DNA of 64,000 bases from CAVVFX01 sp963777595. GTDB lineage: Bacteria > Acidobacteriota > Terriglobia > Bryobacterales > Bryobacteraceae. The stretch covers positions 1 to 64,000 of the forward strand of contig CAVZRE010000067.1 of assembly GCA_963777595.1 (NCBI GenBank). Direction: 5' to 3'. The notes under the pieces were generated by a model. It had not been told where the DNA came from and searched no databases. It saw only the letters and a list, made by a program, of their open reading frames with translations. Position numbers and translations under genes: made by a program. Position 1 is the stretch's first letter. The number at the start of each line of letters is the position of its first letter. Below are positions 9,520 to 18,013 of this stretch, piece by piece.

Positions 9520-10137
9520 CTAGACCAGTGCCGCGACCCCAGCTGAACCGCAATATTTTTCCATCCTCTCCTTTAATTCCAGTCGGGCCCGCAGAAGCCG
9601 GGACTTCGCCGCCGGCACTGAAATCCCAAGCTGCTCCGCTACCTCTCCGATATCGAGTTGTTGGACATCCCGCAGCAGCACCACTTTTCTCAGAAGTGGT
9701 GGGATTCGCCGAATTTCGCGTTGCAATAGAGTCGCTACCTCGCGTGTCGACATCTGGTTCTCCGGCCCCGGCGTGTGGTCTACCAGTTCGAACGTCCCGC
9801 GTTCCTCGCCGACCTCCACGTCGTCGATGAAAAGAAATCGGGCCCGGCGAAGTTGTCGCAAGCGCATGAGGCATTGGTTCACGACAATCCTCGACATCCA
9901 GGTGGAGAACTTGGCATCGTAGTGGAACTGGTCGAGGTGCTGGTGGGCCTTCCAGAACGCGTTCTGCACCTCGTCCTCAGCTTCTTGCCGCTCTCGCAAA
10001 ATGGAAAGCGCAAGTTTCATGCAAGTGGATCGGTTCCGGCGCATGAGTTCCGCGAATGACGCGTCGTCGCCCGTCTGCGCATTACGGATTAGCGCATCAT
10101 CGGACTCCGAGAGGAGCGGATTCAAATTCTTTAGCAT
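9520..10137 (-). CDS. RNA polymerase sigma factor, ECF type
   Basis: The 205-aa frame starts at ATG 10137. Region 2 is clear (DDASFAELMRRN, then EAEDEVQNAFWKAHQHLDQF and FSTWMSRIVVNQCLMRLRQL) and region 4 is clear (IPPLLRKVVLLRDVQQLDIG followed by the helix-turn-helix EVAEQLGISVPAAKSRLLRAR). Region 3 is absent, as in extracytoplasmic-function sigma factors. No anti-sigma gene is adjacent: the neighbour downstream is the GT-C-like membrane protein and upstream is the divergent XRE-cupin regulator. The regulon is unknown. Confidence 0.88.
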   Translation of the reverse strand: MLKNLNPLLSESDDALIRNAQTGDDASFAELMRRNRSTCMKLALSILRERQEAEDEVQNAFWKAHQHLDQFHYDAKFSTWMSRIVVNQCLMRLRQLRRARFLFIDDVEVGEERGTFELVDHTPGPENQMSTREVATLLQREIRRIPPLLRKVVLLRDVQQLDIGEVAEQLGISVPAAKSRLLRARLELKERMEKYCGSAGVAALV

Positions 10138-10216
10138 TTTTGCCTCATTCGAACAGTCTCAAAGAAGTGCCTACAGTCCAGGATAGAGCTAGAACGATTG
10201 ATAAATTGCCTGTCAG

Positions 10217-10230
10217 TGAAACTCGTTTCA
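10217..10230. promoter_or_regulatory. Palindrome upstream of the XRE-cupin gene
   Basis: TGAAAC and GTTTCA form a perfect 6-bp inverted repeat with a 2-bp centre. It lies in the divergent region between the ECF sigma gene and the XRE-cupin gene, about 40-60 bases upstream of the likely regulator starts. It could be an autoregulatory operator; this is inference from position and symmetry. Confidence 0.3.
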
Positions 10231-10272
10231 TGCAGAGTTAAGATGAGCGCTCTTCATTTCAGTGTTGCTAAT

Positions 10273-10896
10273 ATGAATTTTAGTGAGATGACACACGAAA
10301 GTAGTGAGCAGACCATCCAGCGCGCACTTTCCTCCTATGAATTGGGGCGCAAACTGCGGCAACTCCGCTTGCGCAAAAAGATCGCGCTGATCGATCTCGG
10401 CAAGCACACCGGGCTCTCCGCCTCTATGCTTTCGCAGCTGGAGACGGGTAAGATGATCCCCACCCTTCCGACTCTGGCGCGTATTGCCATGGTCTTCGAC
10501 GTAGGGCTCGATTACTTCTTCGACGATCGCAAACGACGCAAGCTTTTCACCATCGTACGCGCCGCCGACCGCATCCAGTTTCCCGAACGGCCGGACGTGC
10601 CGGTTCCGGCATATTTTTTCGAGTGCCTGGCATTCAGTGCACAAGGCAAGGGGCTGCAGGCCTATCTCGCCCACTTCCCGCCAGTCGATTTAAAGGAACC
10701 GCACGAACATTTTCACGAGGGGTCGGAGTTTATGTATGTCGTAAAAGGGACAGTAACCATTCGCTTCCAGGAAGTGGACAACGTATTGGAAGCCGGTGAT
10801 AGCGTCTATTTCGACTCGTCGGAAACCCACTCCTATCGCGCTACCGGTTCAGAACCGGCGAAGGCCGTGGTGATTACGATTCCCCCGCGCCTGTAA
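10273..10896 (+). CDS. XRE-family regulator with C-terminal cupin domain
   Basis: The N-terminal helix-turn-helix spans about 60 residues (LGRKLRQLRLRKKIALIDLG, then HTGLSASMLSQLETGKMIPT) and is followed by a cupin (EPHEHFHEGSEFMYVVKGTV, then LEAGDSVYFDSSETHSYRAT). This is the PuuR/SutR-like architecture in which a small ligand bound in the cupin controls DNA binding. The start is uncertain: ATG 10273 and 10288 give the shortest proteins, ATG 10243 or TTG 10198 longer ones, and none has a convincing ribosome site. The inducer is unknown. Confidence 0.8.
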   Translation: MNFSEMTHESSEQTIQRALSSYELGRKLRQLRLRKKIALIDLGKHTGLSASMLSQLETGKMIPTLPTLARIAMVFDVGLDYFFDDRKRRKLFTIVRAADRIQFPERPDVPVPAYFFECLAFSAQGKGLQAYLAHFPPVDLKEPHEHFHEGSEFMYVVKGTVTIRFQEVDNVLEAGDSVYFDSSETHSYRATGSEPAKAVVITIPPRL

Positions 10897-10898
10897 GC

Positions 10899-13800
10899 TC
10901 AGTTCTGTTTGGCGCCTTCAATCCACTTCAGGATGGTCTGATACTCCGGAGAATCCTTAGCCCAACGCTGCCCGCCGCCATGCGCCAGTTTTGACGCGTT
11001 GACCAGGCCTTCCGTCTCGGAGGTCGAGATCGGTTTTCTTAGCACCAGGCTTTCTTCCGGATGAGCGACGTTGACGACGTTGCCGATGGTCGACCAGGTA
11101 GCGTTGAATAACGTGTGAGTTGCGTGGCAATCCGCGCAGGCGTAGCCATCCTTGCCTTTGGCGTGCAAAATTGGCTCGACCTTGGCGTCGAAAAAGCCGC
11201 GATCCAACTTCAATTCGCGATGTTGCGCTACAGCCGTGGCCCGCGCTGTCCCTCTGGCGGACGGTGGACGATACGCACGCGCGATTTCCGCGGCATCGGG
11301 TGAACTGGCCAGGACCTTCGAGATAGTTTCAATCGACGCGCCACGCTCGCCGGCGAGCTTGCTCGCGGCGGCGTACGGAGTTTCGCGCACCAGCAGCGCA
11401 GCCTGCAGCGCAAGTTTCCGCGTCTCTGGATCAGCCGAGTTGAGCAGCGGCGCCAGTGCGCGGGCAAACCGCTCGGCACTCGATCCAAAGAAGACGATTT
11501 GCTCAATGTCGTTGCCGATACGGCTATAGACCAAAGGCTCGGGCTTTGCCAAATCGGCATCCAGGTCATAGACATCGCCCCGGCGCTGTGGGAATTCCGT
11601 TAATGCCGCGAGAAGTTCCTTCTTTTGCCCAATAGTGCCTTTCTCCAGCACGACGGAGAATTTATCGGCCAATCGCGCTTCGATGGCCAGGCGGCCTTTG
11701 ATGGCACGCTCACGGTCCTCATCCCGAGCGAGCAGCGGGACCCAATTGTTATACAAGTAGCGGATATTCTCATCCGCCAGATTGTAGACCGCGGCATGCA
11801 GATTGGTTTCGATCCAGGGATGTTGCGGCCGGCCCAGGGCGGTGAGGAGGGTGTCCTCGATTGCTCCGCGGGTAGCCGTGTCACCGTTCCAGAACCACGC
11901 TTGCCACAAGCCGCGAATCGCGTTCAGCCGCGTGGTGATCACCGGATCCGTCGCACAGGACTCCAGCGCATTGATGAAGTCTTTGTTCCTGGCCAGTTCA
12001 GAAAAGTGATGTGCGAAGACGCGAGTCGCAGCCCACCGCGTGCGATCGTCCTTCGCGTTCAAAGCCGACATCAACGGAGCAGTCGGAACATCCGTGTGCC
12101 GGCTGTAGATCTCGCGCAGCGCCCATGCGGCGGTTCTTTGAACCAGTTTGCTTGGGTCCCCGAGTAGCGGCGTCAAAGTGGATAACGAGACGGGGAGCGC
12201 CAGCCGCCCTAATGCCTCAGCCGCGCCCTGACGCACCAGAACTTCGTTGGAACGCGTGGCGGCTTCAATTTGGGCAATTACCGGCGCAGATGGCTTGTCC
12301 CAGATTTCGTCGAGCGCGGTAAGTTTTGCGCCCATGTCGCCGTTGAGCGACTGAATGGGTTGGGAATTCCAACCCTTGTGAGCTTCCTGCGGGAAATAAG
12401 TGCTGAGCGCGAGGATGGCGAACTGCGTCTCGCGAAATGGCGTTTTGAAATTTTCGAAGGATTGCAGCGGATCCATCCAGCCGCCAAACGCCTGCTGGCG
12501 GCCCATCAGGTAATCGATCGCTTTCTTTACCTGTGGGTTCTCTCGCTCAATCCCGGCTGCGGCCAGCGCCCACAGCGCATGACCGGTCTGGAACTCCACC
12601 TCCGGCTGATCGGCTTCAAACTTCATCGACCACTGGCCATCCGGTCGCTGCAGGGACAAAATTCGTTCGGCGTTCTTCGCAATCTGGGCAGCGTATTTCG
12701 CGCGATCGATGTCCGCCAGCGCCTGCGTCTGATAGCAGAGGTCGATCATGTTCTTCACGGGGGCGGCGGCGATCTGGTCGGGCAGCCTCGAGTCGTGCGT
12801 CGTCTTCCACGAATACCAGGCAACTTCGAAGGTGCTGACGAGCGGCGTGTTGCCATTCGTCTCGTCGGGCGGAAGCTGCGTGCGTCCGGCGTAGTAAAGG
12901 TCGAGATACTTGGCGATTCCGTCGTGATACGAGGTGCGCGATTCACCCGAAATCTGCGTTTCGAACATGCTGGTGATCAGCGACATCCGGCTGAGCACAT
13001 TGGCCGGCGCCGAAATCACCCGCGCCCACACCGCGCCCTCGTTTTCAAATCCGTAGAATGGTCGCGGGTTATTATAGAAGCGCTCGCTCAGAAACTGCAG
13101 TTGCTGCCGCTGGTGAACGGGATAGCCATTGACGGCCGCGTAGACTGCGGCGCGCTGCGAAAAATGGCTGGGATGGCAGCCGACGCACAGAGATGTCTCC
13201 TGATGCGCGCTTTCGATCCGGTTGACTACGCCGCCACGCCGGGGTGTGTTGGCGAACCAGGAATCACCGGCGCCGAGGATGTAGTCAGCAGCGGTCCGCA
13301 CAGCCTGCCGCGGATCGTGATACGGGGGCGCCGGATATAAACGCGTGCGCAGTTTGTATTCGGGATGGTTGGCTCGGACGCGGACATAGTATACGCCGCG
13401 TTCACGCAGGATCCGCGGCGTGAACTTGTTGCCCGGTAACGCCTGCACTTCATGTGGGCCGCTCACCGGATCCTGTCCCTCGGTGAATTCCGCCGGCTTG
13501 CCGTCGACGACACGGAACAGCGAGACGTCGACCGGTACGTCGTCGCGATCCATCAGTTCGACCTGGAAGAAAACCAGTTGTGGCTGCGGAGTGTCGTATT
13601 GAAAGCGATACCAATCTTCGCCCGCCGGGGTATTGACGCTGGCCTTGCGTGCCGTGCCGGAGAGCGGAAGGTACTCCTCTTCGTCGGCGGACGCAAATAC
13701 CGTTTGCCCGAGGATCATCGGCGACGCGTCCTGCCATGAGTGAGCGCCCCCTTGCTTGAGGGATGCGGATTCAGGCAATCGATTGATTTGCAAGCTGAAG

Positions 13801-14150
13801 CGGCCTGTAACGCCCGCGCCCTTGAGGCGCAATTCCATCGCAGACGGTTGCGTCAGATGAAAGGGCGCGTAGAGATCAGGATCGCCGGCGTGCAGCACCT
13901 TGGAGAGGAGCACCCGATCACCTCCCACAACACTGATTTCGAGTGCTGCCTCAGGCGCAAAAGATGCCGCTGAAGATACGGAAAAGAGAAAAGAGTAGTT
14001 CTGGCCCCCGGCCATTCGCGGCAGCGAAATCTCGCCACTCCGGATCGGTCCGGATTTTGCGATTACCTGCTCAACCGAATAGGGATCTCTCGCGCTAAAC
14101 GCGGTCATCGTAGCCAAAAGTGTTACAAATGATAGTTGGCGGATTGTCAT
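10899..14150 (-). CDS. Large exported HEAT-repeat protein with two heme c motifs
   Basis: I choose ATG 14150 because it begins a signal peptide (MTIRQLSFVTLLATMTAFSA); an upstream start at 14210 has no such logic. The mature protein of about 1060 aa appears modular: an N-terminal beta-rich region (about 40-280, pre-peptidase-like repeats such as GRFSLQINRLPES), a first heme-binding CVGCH near residue 322, alpha-alpha repeats like those of squalene cyclase/prenyltransferase (ILSLQRPDGQWS and QTGHALWALAAAGIE), HEAT repeats about 640-960 (VRQGAAEALGRLALPVSLST and RTAAWALREI), and a C-terminal cytochrome module with CADCH near residue 1006. It is presumably periplasmic and redox-active. It is uninterrupted. 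The partner and substrate are unknown. Confidence 0.7.
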   Translation of the reverse strand: MTIRQLSFVTLLATMTAFSARDPYSVEQVIAKSGPIRSGEISLPRMAGGQNYSFLFSVSSAASFAPEAALEISVVGGDRVLLSKVLHAGDPDLYAPFHLTQPSAMELRLKGAGVTGRFSLQINRLPESASLKQGGAHSWQDASPMILGQTVFASADEEEYLPLSGTARKASVNTPAGEDWYRFQYDTPQPQLVFFQVELMDRDDVPVDVSLFRVVDGKPAEFTEGQDPVSGPHEVQALPGNKFTPRILRERGVYYVRVRANHPEYKLRTRLYPAPPYHDPRQAVRTAADYILGAGDSWFANTPRRGGVVNRIESAHQETSLCVGCHPSHFSQRAAVYAAVNGYPVHQRQQLQFLSERFYNNPRPFYGFENEGAVWARVISAPANVLSRMSLITSMFETQISGESRTSYHDGIAKYLDLYYAGRTQLPPDETNGNTPLVSTFEVAWYSWKTTHDSRLPDQIAAAPVKNMIDLCYQTQALADIDRAKYAAQIAKNAERILSLQRPDGQWSMKFEADQPEVEFQTGHALWALAAAGIERENPQVKKAIDYLMGRQQAFGGWMDPLQSFENFKTPFRETQFAILALSTYFPQEAHKGWNSQPIQSLNGDMGAKLTALDEIWDKPSAPVIAQIEAATRSNEVLVRQGAAEALGRLALPVSLSTLTPLLGDPSKLVQRTAAWALREIYSRHTDVPTAPLMSALNAKDDRTRWAATRVFAHHFSELARNKDFINALESCATDPVITTRLNAIRGLWQAWFWNGDTATRGAIEDTLLTALGRPQHPWIETNLHAAVYNLADENIRYLYNNWVPLLARDEDRERAIKGRLAIEARLADKFSVVLEKGTIGQKKELLAALTEFPQRRGDVYDLDADLAKPEPLVYSRIGNDIEQIVFFGSSAERFARALAPLLNSADPETRKLALQAALLVRETPYAAASKLAGERGASIETISKVLASSPDAAEIARAYRPPSARGTARATAVAQHRELKLDRGFFDAKVEPILHAKGKDGYACADCHATHTLFNATWSTIGNVVNVAHPEESLVLRKPISTSETEGLVNASKLAHGGGQRWAKDSPEYQTILKWIEGAKQN

Positions 14151-14267
14151 ACCCTTATTGCGAGTATAAGGGATCTGCAGCGAAAAGTTCGGGCACCGAA
14201 CTTTCCCCACTTAGCGACCTTTGGTCTTTCAGGGGGCACCGCGCAAATCGACCCCAGCTAAAATTAG

Positions 14268-16175
14268 ATGTTGACTGAAAACGCCTTGCCCGCCGACCTC
14301 CACTCCGTGCTCCGACAATACTGGGGTTATGATTCTTTTCGGCCGCAGCAGGAGAGGGTGATTCGCAGTATCCTCGCGGGACGGGATGTCGCCGTGATCA
14401 TGCCAACCGGCGGAGGCAAGTCGCTCTGCTACCAGCTCCCTGCGATCCTCCGCGGAGGCACTGCGGTGGTCGTTTCCCCTCTCATTGCCTTGATGCACGA
14501 CCAAGCCGCGCAGCTCGCGCAGATGGGCATTCCCGCCGCCGTCCTCAACAGCACGCTCAGTGTTGCCGACCAATCGCAAGTCATGAGGGAAGCTACACGA
14601 GGAGCTTATCGCTTGCTCTATCTCTCGCCGGAGCGTCTGGCCCGCCCGGATACCTTCGGCTGGCTCACGCGGATTCCGATCTCATTTTTCGCCATCGATG
14701 AAGCTCACTGCATCTCGGAATGGGGTCACGAATTTCGTCCCGAATACCGTATGCTCAGCCGCTTGCGGGAGCAGTTTCCGGATCATCCCGTAGCGGCGTT
14801 CACCGCCAGCGCCACGCAGCGCGTTCGCCACGATATTCTGGCGCAACTCCAACTGAGAGATCCGGGCAAGTTCATTCTTAGCTTCGATCGTCCCAATCTG
14901 CGCTACCTCGTACGCGAGGTGGACGAAAGCTCGCAGGAGCCGATGTTGCTGCGCGCCGTCATGGCGCATGCGGGATCGAGCGTGATCATCTATGCCCCGA
15001 CCATCGCTCGCGTCGAACATACTGTCGACTTTCTGAATGAACGAGGCGTCTCGGCTGTCGGTTATCACGGCAAGATGGACAATCAAGCCCGCAAGCGAAA
15101 CCAGGAGCTTTGGATCTCGGATGAAGCTGCGGTGCTGGTGGGCACTATCGCGTTCGGCATGGGCATCAACAAACCCAATGTGCGCGCCGTGATTCACTTG
15201 TCCCTACCCAAATCGCTGGAGCAGTATTACCAGGAAGCCGGACGCGCCGGCCGGGACGGTCAGCCCGCCGACTGCGCTCTTCTCTGGCAAAAAAAAGATG
15301 CGGGACTGCTTGCATACTTCATCGAAGAGATGCGCGATAAGCAGGAGCGCGAGCGAAGCTGGCAAGCCTATCACACGATGCGACGCTTCGTCGACGCACC
15401 GCAATGCCGTCACCGGCAGATCTGTCTGCACTTTGGCGAAACACCGAAGTGGATTGCTTGCGGCATGTGCGACGTCTGCGCCGATGCGCCTGAGTGGATG
15501 ACGACCACCATGATCAAGCGCGAGAAGGCGCGGACGCCGGCCGGTAATCGGACAACAGTATCCGAAAGAGCAGCGGCGGATCCTGAGCTCTTCGCGCTCC
15601 TTGCAGAATGGCGTATCGAAGTGGCTCGCCGTAACTCGGTTCCGGCATTCGTCATCCTGAACGACGCGTCGCTAACAGATCTGTGCAATCGCAGGCCGCG
15701 CACTAAGGAAGCGCTGATGGATGTCTTCGGTATAGGAGCAAAGAAGGCGGATCTGTATGGCTCCGAACTGTTCACCCTTTTCCAAGCCTTCGACGAGGGT
15801 AGGCGAGCGGCGCCCCGGGTCTCCCCTGAAGAGGAGCGAAAAACAACACCTTCCATTCGCACGCTGGAGCTTCTCCGCGAAGGCAAGTCGATTCAGGAGA
15901 TCGCCACACTGGAGGGCAGGCAGGTCGCGACGATCGTGGAACGCGTGTCCGTGTTAATTGAAACCGGAATGATCGAGCTACAGCCGGCCTGGGTCGATCC
16001 GGACCGTGCGGATGAAATCAGGCAGGTCGCGTTGCAGATCGGTTTCGAAAGGCTGAAGCCGATCAAGGATGCGCTGCCCAAAGATCACACGTACGACGAG
16101 ATCCGGCTGGTTGTCGCGAGCCTTCGTCAAGGCTGTGCCGCACCGGCTGGAGAGCCATTGCCTGGTCCTAACTGA
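14268..16175 (+). CDS. recQ: ATP-dependent DNA helicase RecQ
   Basis: An intact 635-aa protein. The helicase core shows the Q-motif region WGYDSFRPQQERVIRSIL, Walker A MPTGGGKSLCYQLPA, the DEAH box FAIDEAHCISEWGHEFRPEY, motif III AFTASATQRVRHDI and motif VI QEAGRAGRDGQPADCALL. The RQC zinc-binding cysteines follow in CRHRQICLHF and ACGMCDVC, then an HRDC domain (about 440-510) and a C-terminal helix-turn-helix (IQEIATLEGRQVATIVERVS) seen in many bacterial RecQ proteins. It unwinds DNA 3' to 5' in recombination repair. Its last 49 bases overlap the convergent GNAT gene. Confidence 0.95.
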   Translation: MLTENALPADLHSVLRQYWGYDSFRPQQERVIRSILAGRDVAVIMPTGGGKSLCYQLPAILRGGTAVVVSPLIALMHDQAAQLAQMGIPAAVLNSTLSVADQSQVMREATRGAYRLLYLSPERLARPDTFGWLTRIPISFFAIDEAHCISEWGHEFRPEYRMLSRLREQFPDHPVAAFTASATQRVRHDILAQLQLRDPGKFILSFDRPNLRYLVREVDESSQEPMLLRAVMAHAGSSVIIYAPTIARVEHTVDFLNERGVSAVGYHGKMDNQARKRNQELWISDEAAVLVGTIAFGMGINKPNVRAVIHLSLPKSLEQYYQEAGRAGRDGQPADCALLWQKKDAGLLAYFIEEMRDKQERERSWQAYHTMRRFVDAPQCRHRQICLHFGETPKWIACGMCDVCADAPEWMTTTMIKREKARTPAGNRTTVSERAAADPELFALLAEWRIEVARRNSVPAFVILNDASLTDLCNRRPRTKEALMDVFGIGAKKADLYGSELFTLFQAFDEGRRAAPRVSPEEERKTTPSIRTLELLREGKSIQEIATLEGRQVATIVERVSVLIETGMIELQPAWVDPDRADEIRQVALQIGFERLKPIKDALPKDHTYDEIRLVVASLRQGCAAPAGEPLPGPN

Positions 16176-16666
16176 CGCTGCATGAGCACGGTGTCCAGCC
16201 AGCGGCTAAACTTCCAGCCTACCGATTGGAAGACGCCGATATGCCGGAAACCTGCCGTTTCATGCAGCCGTATGGAAGCCGCGTTCCCACTGTCGCCGAT
16301 AACGGCGATCAGTTGTCTCCAGCCTCCTCTCTCACACTGCCGGACCAGTTCGTCGAGCAGTTTCGCTCCAATGCCTCTGCGCAGATAGCCCGGATGAAGA
16401 TAGATGGAATCTTCAATCGTGTATTGATAAGCGGGCCGCGGCCGGTATAGGCCGGCGTAAGCGTAGCCGGCCACCTCGCCGTCGCGTTCCGCTACCAGAT
16501 AGGGGAGTCCTGCATCCAGAATCGCATCGCGACGTCGCGCGATTTCTTGTGGGCCGGGAGGAGTGATCTCGAACGTAGCCGTCCCGTGCAAGACGTGATG
16601 AGAATAGATCGCAACGATCGACGCGACATCAGCCGCACCAGAAGGACGAATCAGGATGTCAGTCAT
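16127..16666 (-). CDS. GNAT N-acetyltransferase, phosphinothricin acetyltransferase-like
   Basis: The 179-aa protein starts at ATG 16666. It matches the PAT/Bar type of GNAT enzymes: VASIVAIYSHHVLHGTATFE near the N-terminus, GYAYAGLYRPRPAYQYTIED, the acetyl-CoA loop LHPGYLRRGIGAKLLDELV, and IGDSGNAASIRLHETAGFRH followed by FQSVGWKFSRWLDTVLMQR. Members acetylate phosphinothricin, methionine sulfone or related amines; the natural substrate here is not known. Its 3' end overlaps the 3' end of recQ by 49 bases on the opposite strand. Confidence 0.85.
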   Translation of the reverse strand: MTDILIRPSGAADVASIVAIYSHHVLHGTATFEITPPGPQEIARRRDAILDAGLPYLVAERDGEVAGYAYAGLYRPRPAYQYTIEDSIYLHPGYLRRGIGAKLLDELVRQCERGGWRQLIAVIGDSGNAASIRLHETAGFRHIGVFQSVGWKFSRWLDTVLMQRQLGPGNGSPAGAAQP

Positions 16667-16743
16667 TGGATTAGCACACGGGTGCCCGGTTTCGCGGCCG
16701 ACGCCTCAGAACCTCAGCCCGTGTTAAAAATAGTGCGGCGTCA

Positions 16744-18012
16744 TCAGGCCCCAGCGGTTACTTCAGGCATAGCCGATCCTGAACGCAAATACTTGCGATA
16801 GGCCCACTGCGCTCCGTATGCCGCGCAACCTGCCAGCACCGCGGCAACCGCATTGACCAGCAACACACCGAAGGCCGTGACCAGAAATGCAGTTGCATCC
16901 ACCAGTCGCATCTTGGGCAACCGGCGCCAGGTGCTGGTATCGAGCAGACAGATACCCATCCAGGCCGTGACCCCCGCTAACGCCGCCAACGGAATGCGCG
17001 CAAGAGCGCTCGAACCGAGCTCCACCAGCAGGAACAAAAACAATGCATGCATGACGTTCGATACCCGCGTGGTACCGCCGCATCGGACATTCGCAACGCT
17101 TCGGGCGGGAATGCCCACACTCATAGGAGCCCCAAAGACGCCCGCGCACAGGTTGGCAATCCCGTAAGCCCCTAGTTCGGCATCGGCATCGGTGCGCTTA
17201 GGAGCTTTGTGGCGTCCCCGGAAATGGTCCACCGCACGAGATGTCAGCAACACATTCACGGACGCTGCAAAGGCCAACCCGAAGCCGGATGGTACAACAT
17301 TCGCGACGTCCTGCGGAGTCCAGGAGAAACCGACAAACGGCGGCAGGGACAAATGCAGAGATCCAACTTCGAGGCTCATGAATTCGAAATAGGATGGCGA
17401 TAAGAGCAGAAAGTCCGACACCAATCAGCGGAGCCGGAATGCGGGGCGCCCATTTCGTGGAGAGAGCGGCAGCCACCATGACCGACCCGCCGAGCACAAA
17501 AGGAGCCCAGCGAAAACCAGGTAACTCAGCCAGGAAGACGAACAGTTTGACGACGTAATTGGCCCCTCCCGGAGGCGTGTACGCCGGCCAGGACATGAAG
17601 TTGGGAGATCAGCATAATACCGCCGATCCCCGCGGAAAATCCGGCCACCACCGACGCCGGGAACTTTACTGACAAAGCGTCCCAGCCGCAGGACACAGAA
17701 CGCCATCATCAGTACGGAGGCAACGATGGATACCTTGGCTGCGCCGCCGATTCCCTGCGCTCGCACTGCGTTTGCGATGAAAGGAACCGTGGCACTGGCG
17801 GTGCCGCCGATCAGGACCGGATTCCGGCCCAACAGCGCCGTTATCGGCGCTGTGAGAATCGATGTAACAACTCCCAAAATCGGCGGCAACCCCATCAAAG
17901 CTGCCATCGAGAGGCCGTAGGGCAGGGCAATGAGAGCGGCAATCATGCCCCCGGCGCAATCTCCTAAAAACCGCTCCCAGGTATATTTGCCCCCTTCGCG
18001 GCGAATGAACAC
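16744..18012 (-). CDS. SulP-family anion permease without STAS domain, three frameshifts
   Basis: The start is GTG 18012, two bases from the stop of the aminotransferase gene. The N-terminus has the SulP pattern (FLGDCAGGMIAALIALPYGL, then LLGRNPVLIGGTASATVPF), and later blocks fit helices of the transport domain (FSAGIGGIMLISQLHVLAG and AELGAYGIANLCAGVFGAPM). Frame changes near 17640, 17590 and 17385 are flanked by continuous family sequence. The protein ends after the membrane domain with no STAS domain, giving about 420 aa against about 550 for standard SulP proteins. Substrate (sulfate, bicarbonate or an organic anion) is not determinable. Confidence 0.75.
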
Positions 18013-18013
18013 G

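Noticed and set aside
12270..13340. A 356-codon plus-strand frame opposite the HEAT/heme gene
   Set aside because: It is a shadow of the opposite coding strand: composition is Arg-rich with no recognisable domain, and the sense gene has a signal peptide and motifs.
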